Under the pieces are notes generated by a model. It saw only the letters and a program-made list of their open reading frames with translations. It did no database searches and was not told the DNA's origin. From Thalassospira xianhensis MCCC 1A02616 (GTDB taxonomy: Bacteria; Pseudomonadota; Alphaproteobacteria; Rhodospirillales; Thalassospiraceae): a DNA stretch of 64,000 nucleotides. The stretch is from positions 1 to 64,000 of the forward strand of contig NZ_JPWA01000026.1 in NCBI RefSeq assembly GCF_003326475.1. Reading direction: 5' to 3'. The first letter of the stretch is position 1. Every line of letters starts with the position of its first letter. Below are positions 46,397 to 55,387 of the stretch, piece by piece. Made by a program: the position numbers and the translations under genes.

Positions 46397-46440
46397 GTCA
46401 GTACAAAATCATTTTCCCGACACATGCGTCTACCAAGCAG

Positions 46441-46479
46441 ACAAAAAGAAACCCCTGCGGCCAACATTGCAGGGGTTTC
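46441..46479 (-). terminator. Terminator of uehA
   Basis: GAAACCCCTGC (46448-46458) pairs with GCAGGGGTTTC (46469-46479) around a ten-base loop. On the minus strand it runs into TTTTTGT, 40 bases past the uehA stop. Confidence 0.9.
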
Positions 46480-46519
46480 AGATATCATCCCACGAAGGGG
46501 GAATTGCGGTCAAAGATGA

Positions 46520-47539
46520 TTACATCTCGGTGCCGAATTCCTTGCGAAGCGCTTTCAGCACTTCTTCGGTGTCACCACCGACTTCCTTGACAAGGCTGTC
46601 ACCAATACCGGCCGATGCCTCTTTGAAGGCAGCGCGCTGTTCATCATTCAGACGAATGACTTCGATTTCTGGCTTGGCTTTCTTGATGCGATCAAGTGCC
46701 TCGGCATTTGCCTTTTGCTGCGCTTCATAGATGAAGTCATCGAGTTCCGATTTGACTTCCTTAAGCATATCTTTGCGCTCGTCAGACAGACCTTCATAGA
46801 AGGCAGCATTCGATACCACGGTGGTGGTATATTGCTGCTGACCGGCATAGATCAGATAGTCGGTAACTTCATAGAATTTCGCACTTTCGATGAAGAAGAT
46901 CGGGTTGACCTGTGCATCGATCACGCTGGTCTGAAGGCCGGAATAAACTTCACCCCACGGCAATGCCACCGGATCGGCACCGAAAGATTCATAGCTTTCG
47001 ATCAGGATCGGCGACGTCATGACACGGAATTTCACCCCATCAAATTCGGACGGCTGGGTCACCTTTTTCTTGGTGGTCCAGACCATCTCGCCTTCGGGAT
47101 ACATGGTATAAAGCTTAAGACCCTTGGACTCAAAATCCTTCGACAGACCTTCATAGATCGTCGGGCTGCTCGACAGGACTTCCTTGTTCACCTCGTTATC
47201 CTGCGACAGCAGGTAGGGAACGCCGAAAACCTGAATTTCCGGAACAAAGGTGCCAAGATGGCCCGGCGACGCGTTCGAGAACTGGACAGCCCCCGCCGTC
47301 GTCAGTTCGGTAATGTCGTTTTCGGTACCCAACTGGCCATAGGTGTAGACGGTAACCGTCACATCACCGTTGGTTTTTTCCTCGACCAGGCGCTTGAATT
47401 CCTGTGCATACAGGTCCTGCACATCGCCCGGGCTTTCTTCATGCGCAAATTTCCATTCTTCGGCTTGGGCGGCTGTCCCGGCAACCGCAAAGATTGCGGC
47501 GGCAGACAGGGTCGCCTTGAAGAGCTTGTTCAAACTCAT
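46520..47539 (-). CDS. uehA: UehA, TRAP-type ectoine/5-hydroxyectoine-binding protein
   Basis: The 339-residue DctP-family protein has a signal peptide ending AQA-EE (residue 26). It carries the binding-site strand KFRVMTSP, with the Arg that in TRAP proteins contacts the substrate carboxylate, then VIDAQVNPIFFIES, with the conserved Asn and aromatic pair seen in TeaA/UehA. It should capture ectoines in the periplasm for UehBC. AGGGAGAC precedes the ATG at 47539; the open frame beyond it is unlikely to be translated. Unlike the usual uehABC order, it is inverted relative to uehBC and separated from them by enuR. Confidence 0.9.
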   Translation of the reverse strand: MSLNKLFKATLSAAAIFAVAGTAAQAEEWKFAHEESPGDVQDLYAQEFKRLVEEKTNGDVTVTVYTYGQLGTENDITELTTAGAVQFSNASPGHLGTFVPEIQVFGVPYLLSQDNEVNKEVLSSSPTIYEGLSKDFESKGLKLYTMYPEGEMVWTTKKKVTQPSEFDGVKFRVMTSPILIESYESFGADPVALPWGEVYSGLQTSVIDAQVNPIFFIESAKFYEVTDYLIYAGQQQYTTTVVSNAAFYEGLSDERKDMLKEVKSELDDFIYEAQQKANAEALDRIKKAKPEIEVIRLNDEQRAAFKEASAGIGDSLVKEVGGDTEEVLKALRKEFGTEM

Positions 47540-47653
47540 ATCGAAGTCTCCCTTATTATGCCGCGACGACCGGGATTGAACCCTGGACCGGCGGCGATTA
47601 GTTGGCACATCAATGTCATGAACGCGCAAAGTGTTGAAATGTTCCTGCATCAG

Positions 47654-47692
47654 GTCAATGTTAGTTTTGTATCATGACAAAATAACATTGAC
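47654..47692. promoter_or_regulatory. Nested palindromes between uehA and enuR, candidate EnuR operator
   Basis: Perfect 10-base arms GTCAATGTTA (47654-47663) and TAACATTGAC (47683-47692) enclose a second dyad TTTTGT-N6-ACAAAA (47665-47682). TTGAC hexamers lie at both ends on opposite strands and would serve as -35 elements for the two divergent genes, although I cannot find equally good -10 boxes. The inner dyad recurs before uehB. Confidence 0.65.
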
Positions 47693-47737
47693 GTCTACAC
47701 ATTAACCCTCAGGTCATGTTAGGGTCGAAAAAACCCC

Positions 47738-47765
47738 AAGGGTAGACAAGGGTAGACAAGGGTAG
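47738..47765 (+). repeat. Tandem 10-base repeat in the enuR leader
   Basis: AAGGGTAGAC occurs twice in direct tandem (47738-47747, 47748-47757), followed by a partial third copy AAGGGTAG (47758-47765), ending 11 bases before the enuR start. The last copy overlaps the likely ribosome site (AGGA). It may be an autoregulatory site. Confidence 0.7.
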
Positions 47766-47776
47766 GAATCGACAAG

Positions 47777-49174
47777 ATGTGGCTGCCAAATATTGACCTG
47801 AGCGGCGATACGGGACCAAAATACAAGGCCCTTGTCGAAGCAATCATCACCGATATCGAGGCAGGACGCCTTCGCCATGATGTCCGGATGCCGACCCATC
47901 GTGAACTGGCCTATCGGCTGCATGTCAGCGTGCAAACCGTCAGTGCGGCCTACAAGGAAGTAGAACGACAGGGTTATCTCAGGTCGGAACGACGGCGCGG
48001 CACATTCGTTCAGGCACGCCTGACAGATCGCGCATCGACCTTTATTCTGGACAATCGCCAGCCCGACCTGATCGACCTGTCGATTGTGCGCACGGCCTAT
48101 ACCGATTTCCACAATGATCTGTCGCGCCAGATTCACAGCAAGCTGGCCGAGGAAACCCACCATAACTGGATGGAAAGCTGCCGCCCGGTCGCAGGGTTCG
48201 AATACCACCGCGAAATCGGCAGCAAGTGGCTGGCATCAATGGGAATTTCGGCAGAACTTCCCAACATCCTGATCACCAATGGCGCGGCACAGGGGGTGTT
48301 TACCGCCCTTGCCACCGTGGTTCAGCCCGACGATGTCGTGCTGACCGAAAGCCTGACCGATCATGGTGTCATTGGCACTGCCAGCATCCTTCGCTTCAAG
48401 CTGGGCGCATTGCCAACCGATGACGAAGGCATTCTGCCCGACGCGTTTGAACGTGAATGCCGTGCGCGCCACATCCGCGCCCTTGTCGTGACCCCGATCT
48501 ACACCAACCCGACCAACTGCCTGATGGGGCTGGAACGGCGCAAACGAATCGCCGAGATCGCCGAGCATTACGGCGTCTATGTCATCGAAGATGATGTCTA
48601 TCGCCCGCTTCTGGAACAAAACCTGCCGCCGATCACAAGTTTCCTGCCGCGTCTGGGTTTCCATGTTTCCAGCCTGACCAAGATTGTCATGCCGGGGCTT
48701 CGCACCGGTTTTCTGGTCGTGCCACAACACCTGTCGATCCGTGCCAGCAGCGTTTTGCGAGTCACCGGATGGATGGGAACACCCCTGATGGCCGAGATCG
48801 GCGCGCGCTGGATCACTGATGGCACCGTTGATCAGGCGGTAACGGTCCAACGCGCCCTGATGCGTGAAAGACAGGCCCTTGTTGCCGAAATACTGGGTGA
48901 TGCCGTGGTCCGCCATCACCCCACTTCGCTAAGCGCCTGGGTGCGCATTCCGCATCACTGGCAGGAAGAATGGTTTGCCTCGGAACTGAGGAAAAACGGC
49001 GTTGCCGTGACGATTTCCGACCCGTTCATGACCGTCAAGGTCCCCCGCCCGAATGCCATCCGGATTTGTGTCGGCGGGGCGGTTGATACCCCGTCCCTGC
49101 ATCACGGCCTGATGCAGATCCGTCACACGATGGAACAGATGCCAGGTGTGCATGCCTTCGACGTTATGTATTGA
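47777..49174 (+). CDS. enuR: EnuR, MocR/GabR-type regulator of ectoine use
   Basis: The 465-residue protein joins a GntR winged helix (10-80; RMPTHRELAYRLHVSVQTVSAAYKEVERQGYL) to a fold-type I aminotransferase-like domain. The PLP-binding Lys is in SSLTKIVMPGLRTGF at residue 302, the position I recall for R. pomeroyi EnuR. The PLP-anchoring Asp is in VIEDDVYRPLL and the Asn region in VVTPIYTNPTN. EnuR represses ectoine genes until its PLP reacts with an intermediate such as ADABA or DABA. It sits between uehA and uehB, with similar palindromes on either side. Confidence 0.92.
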   Translation: MWLPNIDLSGDTGPKYKALVEAIITDIEAGRLRHDVRMPTHRELAYRLHVSVQTVSAAYKEVERQGYLRSERRRGTFVQARLTDRASTFILDNRQPDLIDLSIVRTAYTDFHNDLSRQIHSKLAEETHHNWMESCRPVAGFEYHREIGSKWLASMGISAELPNILITNGAAQGVFTALATVVQPDDVVLTESLTDHGVIGTASILRFKLGALPTDDEGILPDAFERECRARHIRALVVTPIYTNPTNCLMGLERRKRIAEIAEHYGVYVIEDDVYRPLLEQNLPPITSFLPRLGFHVSSLTKIVMPGLRTGFLVVPQHLSIRASSVLRVTGWMGTPLMAEIGARWITDGTVDQAVTVQRALMRERQALVAEILGDAVVRHHPTSLSAWVRIPHHWQEEWFASELRKNGVAVTISDPFMTVKVPRPNAIRICVGGAVDTPSLHHGLMQIRHTMEQMPGVHAFDVMY

Positions 49175-49227
49175 TTTTTGTGTCATGACAAAAATCTGAT
49201 TGAACCGTCACAAACCGTTTTTATTCT
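49175..49227 (+). promoter_or_regulatory. uehB promoter with adjoining candidate EnuR operator
   Basis: The dyad TTTTTGT-N6-ACAAAAA (49175-49194) begins directly after the enuR stop. Five bases later comes -35 TTGAAC (49200-49205), a 16-base spacer and -10 TATTCT (49222-49227). The central 17 of 18 bases match the inner dyad before uehA/enuR. The promoter would drive uehB onward. Confidence 0.65.
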
Positions 49228-49328
49228 GGCAGTCTGGCGTGAAGCGAGCAGGAAAACGTGTGGGAGGGAACCAATAACCACACACAACGTTCAGCAAGAA
49301 TGTCTCGCACGCGCATCATGGAGGTCGT

Positions 49329-49913
49329 ATGTCGGATTCTAACGGGGAGGCTCCCGCGCCGAAAGGCGGGGTGCTGTCGGTGCTGAAACGGCTTGATGAC
49401 GGTTTATCCGTTGTCGAGCGTCAGTTGCTGGGGTGGAGCATCGTGATCATGGCCGTCAATACGGTCGCCAATGTGATCATGCGTCTGGGTTTCAGTTCGA
49501 GCATCTTCTTTTCCGAAGAGCTCAATCAATTTCTGATCATTCTTGTCACGTTTGTCGGCATTAGCGAGGCCGCCCGCATGGGGCGCCACATTCGCATGTC
49601 GGCCTTTACCGATATGCTGGGCCCGCAGGCCAGCAAGATCATGATGATCATCATCACGCTGGGCACGGCGGCCCTTCTGTTTCTTCTGGCATGGTATTCG
49701 ATCGGCTATGTTTCATCGCTGATCCAGTCCAACCGCCTGACGCCGGCCCTTCGCATCCCCTATTATTTCACCGTCCTCATCGTACCCTTTGGCCTGACGG
49801 TCACGGGGATCCAGTTCGTACTTGCCGCAGCAACGAATATCTTCAGACCCGGAACGCATTTGTCCTACCGAGTGGAAGATACGTTCTCCGACGCTGACGA
49901 TCATCATCTGTAA
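49329..49913 (+). CDS. uehB: UehB, small TRAP membrane subunit (DctQ type)
   Basis: This 194-residue protein has four hydrophobic helices, including LGWSIVIMAVNTVANVIMRLGF and the DctQ signature FSEELNQFLIILVTFVGISEAARMGRHIRM. It pairs with UehC in the inner membrane to form the sodium-driven TRAP transporter served by UehA. It starts after GGAGGTCGT and is followed 11 bases later by uehC. Confidence 0.9.
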   Translation: MSDSNGEAPAPKGGVLSVLKRLDDGLSVVERQLLGWSIVIMAVNTVANVIMRLGFSSSIFFSEELNQFLIILVTFVGISEAARMGRHIRMSAFTDMLGPQASKIMMIIITLGTAALLFLLAWYSIGYVSSLIQSNRLTPALRIPYYFTVLIVPFGLTVTGIQFVLAAATNIFRPGTHLSYRVEDTFSDADDHHL

Positions 49914-49924
49914 GGGGACGGAAA

Positions 49925-51208
49925 ATGGATCTTGGAACCACAATTCTGATTGTGATGCTCGTCCTTCTGGTGCTGGGCTTCCCGATGATGGTGCCGCTGA
50001 CCATGGCCAGCGTCGTCGCCTTTACCTTTTACATGCCGATTGATCCCAAAATTCTGATCCAGCAAATGGTGACAGGGATTTCACCGGTGGCACTGATTGC
50101 AGTGCCGATGTTCATCTTTGCCGCCGATATCGTGACAAAGGGGCATACGGCCAACCGGCTTATCGATCTCGCCATGACCTTTGTCGGCCATGTGCGAGGC
50201 GGCCTTGCCGTAACAACCGCCCTTGGCTGCACCATGTTTGGGGCGGTGTCGGGTTCGACACAGGCGACCGTGGTTGCGATGGGCGGCCCGTTGCGCCCGA
50301 AAATGTTGAAGGCCGGTTACAAAGACAGCTTTGCCATGGCCCTGATCATCAATGCCAGTGACATCGCGTTTCTGATCCCGCCTTCCATCGGCATGATCGT
50401 GTTTGGCGTGGTCGGCAAGGTATCGATCGGTGAATTGTTCCTGGCTGGTATCGGCCCGGGCATCCTGATCCTGCTGATGTTTTCCGCCTATTGCGTCTTT
50501 TACGCAAAAAGGAACAACATTCCGACCATCCCGCGCATGAGCTGGGCGGAACGTGGCAAGGCGATTGTGAATGCCGGCCCGGCCATCATGTTCCCGGTTC
50601 TGATTGTTGGCGGCATTTATCTCGGCTGGGTCAGCCCGACCGAAGTCGCAGCCGTTTCCGTGGTCTATGCCATCATTCTTGAAGTCATGATCTTCAAGTC
50701 GGTGAAATGGTCTGAACTTCTGGAAATTGCCCGTTCGACCGGCCTGATTACCGCTGTGGTCTTCATCCTTGTCGGCGCGGGTACAACCTTCTCGTTTGTG
50801 ATTTCCTTTGCCCAGATCCCGCAGCACGTAATCGGTGCATTGGGGCTTGAAGGTGCAAACAGCTATCTGATCCTTGCCGCGATCTGCATCGCCTTCTTCA
50901 TCGGCTGCATGTTCGTTGATCCGATTGTCGTCATTCTGGTCCTGACACCGATCTTCATGCCGCTGGTACGTGATGCCGGGCTTGATCCGGTTCTGGTTGG
51001 CACGCTGGTGACGCTTCAGGTCGCCATCGGGTCGGCAACGCCGCCTTTCGGGTGCGATATTTTCACCGCCATCGCGATCTTCAGGCGACCTTATTACGAG
51101 GTCATCCGGGGCACGCCGCCCTTTATCTTCATGCTTCTGCTCGCGGCGGTGATTCTGGTCTTTGTTCCGCAGATCGCATTGTTCCTGCCGACCATGGCTT
51201 TCCGTTAA
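49925..51208 (+). CDS. uehC: UehC, large TRAP membrane subunit (DctM type)
   Basis: The 427-residue protein has about 12 transmembrane segments and DctM motifs such as VPMFIFAADIVTKG, GAVSGSTQATVVAMG, INASDIAFLIPPSIGMIVFG and GSATPPFGCDIF. It is the ion-coupled permease that takes ectoine or hydroxyectoine from UehA. No universal-stress-protein gene follows, unlike in several roseobacters, and eutA comes next after a 97-base gap. Confidence 0.92.
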   Translation: MDLGTTILIVMLVLLVLGFPMMVPLTMASVVAFTFYMPIDPKILIQQMVTGISPVALIAVPMFIFAADIVTKGHTANRLIDLAMTFVGHVRGGLAVTTALGCTMFGAVSGSTQATVVAMGGPLRPKMLKAGYKDSFAMALIINASDIAFLIPPSIGMIVFGVVGKVSIGELFLAGIGPGILILLMFSAYCVFYAKRNNIPTIPRMSWAERGKAIVNAGPAIMFPVLIVGGIYLGWVSPTEVAAVSVVYAIILEVMIFKSVKWSELLEIARSTGLITAVVFILVGAGTTFSFVISFAQIPQHVIGALGLEGANSYLILAAICIAFFIGCMFVDPIVVILVLTPIFMPLVRDAGLDPVLVGTLVTLQVAIGSATPPFGCDIFTAIAIFRRPYYEVIRGTPPFIFMLLLAAVILVFVPQIALFLPTMAFR

Positions 51209-51305
51209 TCGGCAGATAACCGGGGTCATCCCGGAAAAGAACAACCACAATATCAAACCGGGGTGCGGGCAGTCATTGCCTCACCCCATCAAGGAGTTCA
51301 GGACG

Positions 51306-52088
51306 ATGTCCGTTGCCCCCGCGGTCACGCCAGAGCCGGTAGACCTGTCCTATTTGCCCGATCCGGTTGCCCCGGCCGGGCGGATCGGGCTGATTACGCT
51401 CGCCACCGATTTCAACAGCGAGGATGACCTGCGCCGCATCATTCCCGATGATGTTGGCCTGTTCACGACCCGCATTGAAAATGCCAATCCGATCACGGTC
51501 GACACCCTGCGCAGCATGGCCGACGATCTGCCGCGTGCCGCACGCACCCTGTTGCCGGGCTATGGCGTGGATGTCGCCATTTTCGGCTGCACGTCGGGAA
51601 CGGCGGTCAATGGATCGGACCGGATCGAAGCCCTGATCAACAAGGGCATGCCGGGTACGGCGGTGACCAATCCATTGCTGGCAACAGATGTCGCATTGCG
51701 AACAATCGGTGCGCAAAAAATCGCCGTGGTCGCCCCCTATGTTCTGGATGTCACCCGATCCGTTGCCGAACAACTGATCGCGCGCGGTTTCGATGTGACC
51801 CGGCTGATGGGGTTCGGGCTTGAAAACGATATCGATATGACGGCAATCCCGCCGGACGCCCTTTTGGCTGCGGCATTGCAGGTCAATAGCCCTGATGCCG
51901 ATGCCGTGTTCATTTCCTGCACCGCAATCCGGTCCGCCGAGATTGTCGAACGTGCGGAAAAGCTTCTGGGCAAGCCTGTGATTACCAGCAATCAGGCAAT
52001 GATCTGGCACGCGCTGCATCTGATGAAATACGACAAACCGGTCACGGGGTTCGGAACCCTGTTTGACCACGCCCCACACAAATCGTAA
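51306..52088 (+). CDS. eutA: EutA, Asp/Glu racemase-like ectoine-utilization protein
   Basis: The 260-residue protein has the two-cysteine Asp/Glu racemase or maleate isomerase pattern: VAIFGCTSGTAVNG and AVFISCTAIRSAEIVE. In ectoine clusters EutA is proposed to help convert 5-hydroxyectoine to ectoine together with EutB and EutC. AAGGAG before the ATG at 51306 sets the start; the frame is open further up but overlaps uehC. eutB follows ten bases later. Confidence 0.88.
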   Translation: MSVAPAVTPEPVDLSYLPDPVAPAGRIGLITLATDFNSEDDLRRIIPDDVGLFTTRIENANPITVDTLRSMADDLPRAARTLLPGYGVDVAIFGCTSGTAVNGSDRIEALINKGMPGTAVTNPLLATDVALRTIGAQKIAVVAPYVLDVTRSVAEQLIARGFDVTRLMGFGLENDIDMTAIPPDALLAAALQVNSPDADAVFISCTAIRSAEIVERAEKLLGKPVITSNQAMIWHALHLMKYDKPVTGFGTLFDHAPHKS

Positions 52089-52098
52089 CGAGGTCGCC

Positions 52099-53088
52099 AT
52101 GAAGGAACCCATCACACTTGGTGATGTGCTTTCTGCCCGCAAGACCATCGCGGGCCACGTGATCCATACACCACTGCGCCCGTCTGCCAGCCTGTCTGAG
52201 CAGATCGGATCGCCCGTGTGGCTGAAATGCGAACACCAGCAATATACCGGCAGCTTCAAACTGCGCGGGGCGGCAAATGCCGTTCTGAAACTGTCGCCCG
52301 AACAGAAGGAAAAGGGCGTTGTCGGGGTATCGACCGGCAATTATGGCCGCGCCCTTGCCAATGCGGCGCGCAATGCCGGGGTTCGCGCCGTGATCTGCAT
52401 GTCCGAACTGGTCCCGAAAAACAAGGTCGAAGGCATCCGCGCCCAGGGGGCCGAAATATGCATTTCCGGGACCTCGCAGGACGAGGCCCAAAAGGAAGTC
52501 GATCGTCTGGTATCGGAAAAGGGCATGACCATGCTGCCCCCCTTTGACCATGCCGATATCATCGCCGGTCAGGGAACCCTTGGCCTTGAAATCCTTGAAC
52601 AGCTTCCCGAAACCGACACGCTTCTGGTGCCATTGTCGGGCGGCGGGCTGCTGGCGGGTGTTGCGCTGGCGGCGAAGTCGATCAATCCGGCCATCCGGGT
52701 TGTCGGCATTTCGATGGAACGCGGCTGTGCGATGATCACAAGCCTTCAGGAAGGCAAACCGACCGCGGTCAAAGAACTGCCGACACTGGCCGACAGTCTG
52801 GGCGGCGGCATCGGGCAAAACAACCAATACACATTCGATATGTGTGCCGATCTGACCGATGACTTTGTTCTGGTGAACGAAACCCAGATCGCGGACGGCA
52901 TCCGGGCCGCCTATCACGATGACCAGCAGGTGATCGAAGGGGCCGCTGCCGTTGGTATCGCGGCCCTTCGCGCCGGATTGATCGACAATCCCGGCACCAC
53001 GGTCGTTCTGTCGACCGGCTGCAATATCGACATGGATTTGCATAAACGTATTGTCGGCGGCGAAGACGTCGACCTGATGGCGGAGTAA
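52099..53088 (+). CDS. eutB: EutB, threonine-dehydratase-like PLP protein
   Basis: This 329-residue fold-type II PLP enzyme has the Lys loop QYTGSFKLRGAANAV, the Asn/Gly-rich GVSTGNYGRALANAA and the phosphate-binding LVPLSGGGLLAGVA. It resembles threonine/serine dehydratases and is proposed to act as a hydroxyectoine dehydratase step in EutABC. GAGG precedes the ATG at 52099. An open extension would overlap eutA. eutC follows five bases later. Confidence 0.9.
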   Translation: MKEPITLGDVLSARKTIAGHVIHTPLRPSASLSEQIGSPVWLKCEHQQYTGSFKLRGAANAVLKLSPEQKEKGVVGVSTGNYGRALANAARNAGVRAVICMSELVPKNKVEGIRAQGAEICISGTSQDEAQKEVDRLVSEKGMTMLPPFDHADIIAGQGTLGLEILEQLPETDTLLVPLSGGGLLAGVALAAKSINPAIRVVGISMERGCAMITSLQEGKPTAVKELPTLADSLGGGIGQNNQYTFDMCADLTDDFVLVNETQIADGIRAAYHDDQQVIEGAAAVGIAALRAGLIDNPGTTVVLSTGCNIDMDLHKRIVGGEDVDLMAE

Positions 53089-53093
53089 CCAAT

Positions 53094-54086
53094 ATGCCCA
53101 ACATCAGAATTCTGACCGAAACCGACCTTCGCAACGTTATCACCCTTGATACCGATGCGATTGCCTGTATCGAAAACGCCTTTCTCGCACTGGCGACCAA
53201 GGATGTGCGGATGCCGCCAATCCTTCGGCTTGATATCGACGACCACAATGGCGAGGTCGATGTCAAAACCGCCTATGTCCCCGGACTGGACAGTTTCGCC
53301 ATCAAAATCAGCCCCGGCTTTTTTGACAATCCGAAACTCGGCCTGCCGTCGGTAAACGGGTTGATGAACCTGTTTTCGGCCAAAACCGGCCTGCTCGAAG
53401 CCGTGATGCTCGATAACGGTTATCTGACCGATGTGCGCACCGCTGCCGCCGGGGGCGTTGCCGCCAAACATCTGGCACGCAAGGATGCAAAACATGCCGC
53501 GATCTTCGGGGCCGGGGTGCAGGCGAAATTGCAGCTCAAGGCGCTTAAACTGGTACGCGGCATCACATCGGCCACCATCTGGGCACGCGACATGGCCAAG
53601 GCCGAACTCTGTGCCGCCGCCTGCGCCAGCGAACTTGGCCTTTCCGTAACCGCAACGCCCGATGGCCGGGCCGCGGCACAGGATGCCGACATTATTGTCA
53701 CCACCACCCCCGCACGTGAACCGGTCCTTTTGTCGGACTGGGTCAAACCCGGTACCCATATCACTGCGATGGGATCGGATGCGGAACATAAAAACGAAAT
53801 CGACCCGGCATTAATCGGCCGGGCAGACCTTTATGTGTGCGACAGCCTTTCGCAATGCCGGATCCTGGGCGAACTGCATCACGCCATTGATGCCCGGATC
53901 ATCAAAGCCGACCGCACATTTTCAGAACTGGGGCAGGTTATCGCCGGATCGGCATCTGGACGTACGTCCGATGATGCGATCACGGTTGCCGATCTGACCG
54001 GTACGGGTGTCCAGGACACCGCAATCGCCACCCTCGCCCGTGCCCGCTGCGACGCAGCCAAGGCCGGGACCGAGATCACGTCGTAA
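53094..54086 (+). CDS. eutC: EutC, ornithine-cyclodeaminase-like protein
   Basis: The protein of 330 residues belongs to the OCD/mu-crystallin family. It has VDVKTAYVPGLDSFAIKISPGF, LTDVRTAAAGGVAAKHLAR, the Rossmann loop AAIFGAGVQAKLQLKAL and ITAMGSDAEHKNEID. Such proteins use NAD(P) for internal redox or reductase steps. In ectoine clusters EutC completes the proposed hydroxyectoine-to-ectoine conversion. It lies within the operon, and doeA begins 60 bases downstream. Confidence 0.9.
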   Translation: MPNIRILTETDLRNVITLDTDAIACIENAFLALATKDVRMPPILRLDIDDHNGEVDVKTAYVPGLDSFAIKISPGFFDNPKLGLPSVNGLMNLFSAKTGLLEAVMLDNGYLTDVRTAAAGGVAAKHLARKDAKHAAIFGAGVQAKLQLKALKLVRGITSATIWARDMAKAELCAAACASELGLSVTATPDGRAAAQDADIIVTTTPAREPVLLSDWVKPGTHITAMGSDAEHKNEIDPALIGRADLYVCDSLSQCRILGELHHAIDARIIKADRTFSELGQVIAGSASGRTSDDAITVADLTGTGVQDTAIATLARARCDAAKAGTEITS

Positions 54087-54145
54087 TAACAAAGGGAAAC
54101 AGGGTCAGGAAAAACTGAAACCCCGCCTTTTTTTGGAGGCCTGCG

Positions 54146-55327
54146 ATGAGCCAGGTTGAATTGAATTTCACGCGCGAGGAATATGCCGAGCGTCTGGAAA
54201 AAACAAAAAAAGCCATGGTGGAAAAGGGGCTCGATCTTCTGATCGTGACCGATCCATCAAACATGGCCTGGCTGACCGGCTATGACGGCTGGTCGTTTTA
54301 TGTTCACCAATGCGTCCTCGTTCCGATCGAAGATGATCCGATCTGGTTCGGCCGGTCGCAGGATGCAAACGGGGCAAAGCGCACGGTCTATATGACCCAT
54401 GATCGCATCATCCCCTATGCCGATTATTATGTGCAATCCACCACCCATCATCCGATGGATTACCTGTGCGAGGTGATCGAATATCGCAATTGGGGCACGC
54501 GCAATATCGGCGTGGAAATGGACAATTATTATTTCTCGGCCAGATGCTATGCGCAATTACAGGCCCATCTGCCCAATGCAAAGTTCCATGACGCAACCGC
54601 ACTGGTAAACTGGCAGCGCGCGGTAAAATCCGAGACCGAGATTTTCTATATGCGTCAGGCGGCCCGCATCGTCGAAAACATGCATGAACGCATTTTCGAA
54701 GTTGTCGAACCGGGCATGAAGAAAAACGAACTGGTTGCCGAAATCTATCGTTCCGGGATTGTCGGCATTGACGGGATCGGCGGGGATTACCCGGCGATTG
54801 TGCCGTTGCTGCCATCGGGTGCTGATGCCGGTGCACCGCATCTGACCTGGGATGACAAACCGATACCGGGCGATGCCGGTACGTTTTTCGAGATTGCCGG
54901 TTGCTATAAACGCTATCATGCGCCGCTGTCGCGCACGGTCTATCTGGGGCAGCCCGAACAGCGTTTCCTTGACGCCGAAAGTGCTCTGATCGAAGGCCTT
55001 CAGGCCGGGCTTGAAGCCGCCAAACCCGGCAATGTCTGCGAAGATATTGCCAATGCCTTCTTTGGTGTGCTGCAAAAATACGGCATCCACAAAGACAGCC
55101 GGTGCGGATACCCGATCGGGCTTTCCTATCCGCCAGACTGGGGCGAACGCACCATGAGCCTGCGCCCCGGTGACCGCACGGTTCTTGAACCCGGCATGAC
55201 ATTCCATTTCATGCCCGGACTCTGGTTTGATGACTGGGGGATCGAGATCACCGAAAGCATGATGATCACGGAAACCGGCAGCAAAACACTGACCAGTTAT
55301 CCAAGGCAGTTGTTCGTCAAAAACTGA
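54146..55327 (+). CDS. doeA: DoeA, ectoine hydrolase (M24 peptidase family)
   Basis: The 393-residue protein has the two-domain pitta-bread layout: a creatinase-like N-terminal domain (SNMAWLTGYDGWSFYVHQCV) and an M24 catalytic domain (KSETEIFYMRQAARIVENM, GDYPAIVPLLPSG, FEIAGCYKRYHAPLSRTV, MTFHFMPGLWFDDWGIEITESMMIT). The full M24 metal-ligand set is not obvious, as usual for ectoine hydrolases. It opens the ectoine ring to N-alpha-acetyl-L-2,4-diaminobutyrate. GGAGG precedes the ATG. Confidence 0.92.
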   Translation: MSQVELNFTREEYAERLEKTKKAMVEKGLDLLIVTDPSNMAWLTGYDGWSFYVHQCVLVPIEDDPIWFGRSQDANGAKRTVYMTHDRIIPYADYYVQSTTHHPMDYLCEVIEYRNWGTRNIGVEMDNYYFSARCYAQLQAHLPNAKFHDATALVNWQRAVKSETEIFYMRQAARIVENMHERIFEVVEPGMKKNELVAEIYRSGIVGIDGIGGDYPAIVPLLPSGADAGAPHLTWDDKPIPGDAGTFFEIAGCYKRYHAPLSRTVYLGQPEQRFLDAESALIEGLQAGLEAAKPGNVCEDIANAFFGVLQKYGIHKDSRCGYPIGLSYPPDWGERTMSLRPGDRTVLEPGMTFHFMPGLWFDDWGIEITESMMITETGSKTLTSYPRQLFVKN

Positions 55328-55387
55328 CCGCAACACTGATGATAAGACATCGCATCGGCAATTATGCGCCCGATGCAGGATTACCAC

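Noticed and set aside
47738-47765. Short tandem repeats that might be a CRISPR array or plasmid iterons
   Set aside because: Units are only 10 bases with no spacers, no cas genes and no replication gene nearby. They fit a regulatory site better.
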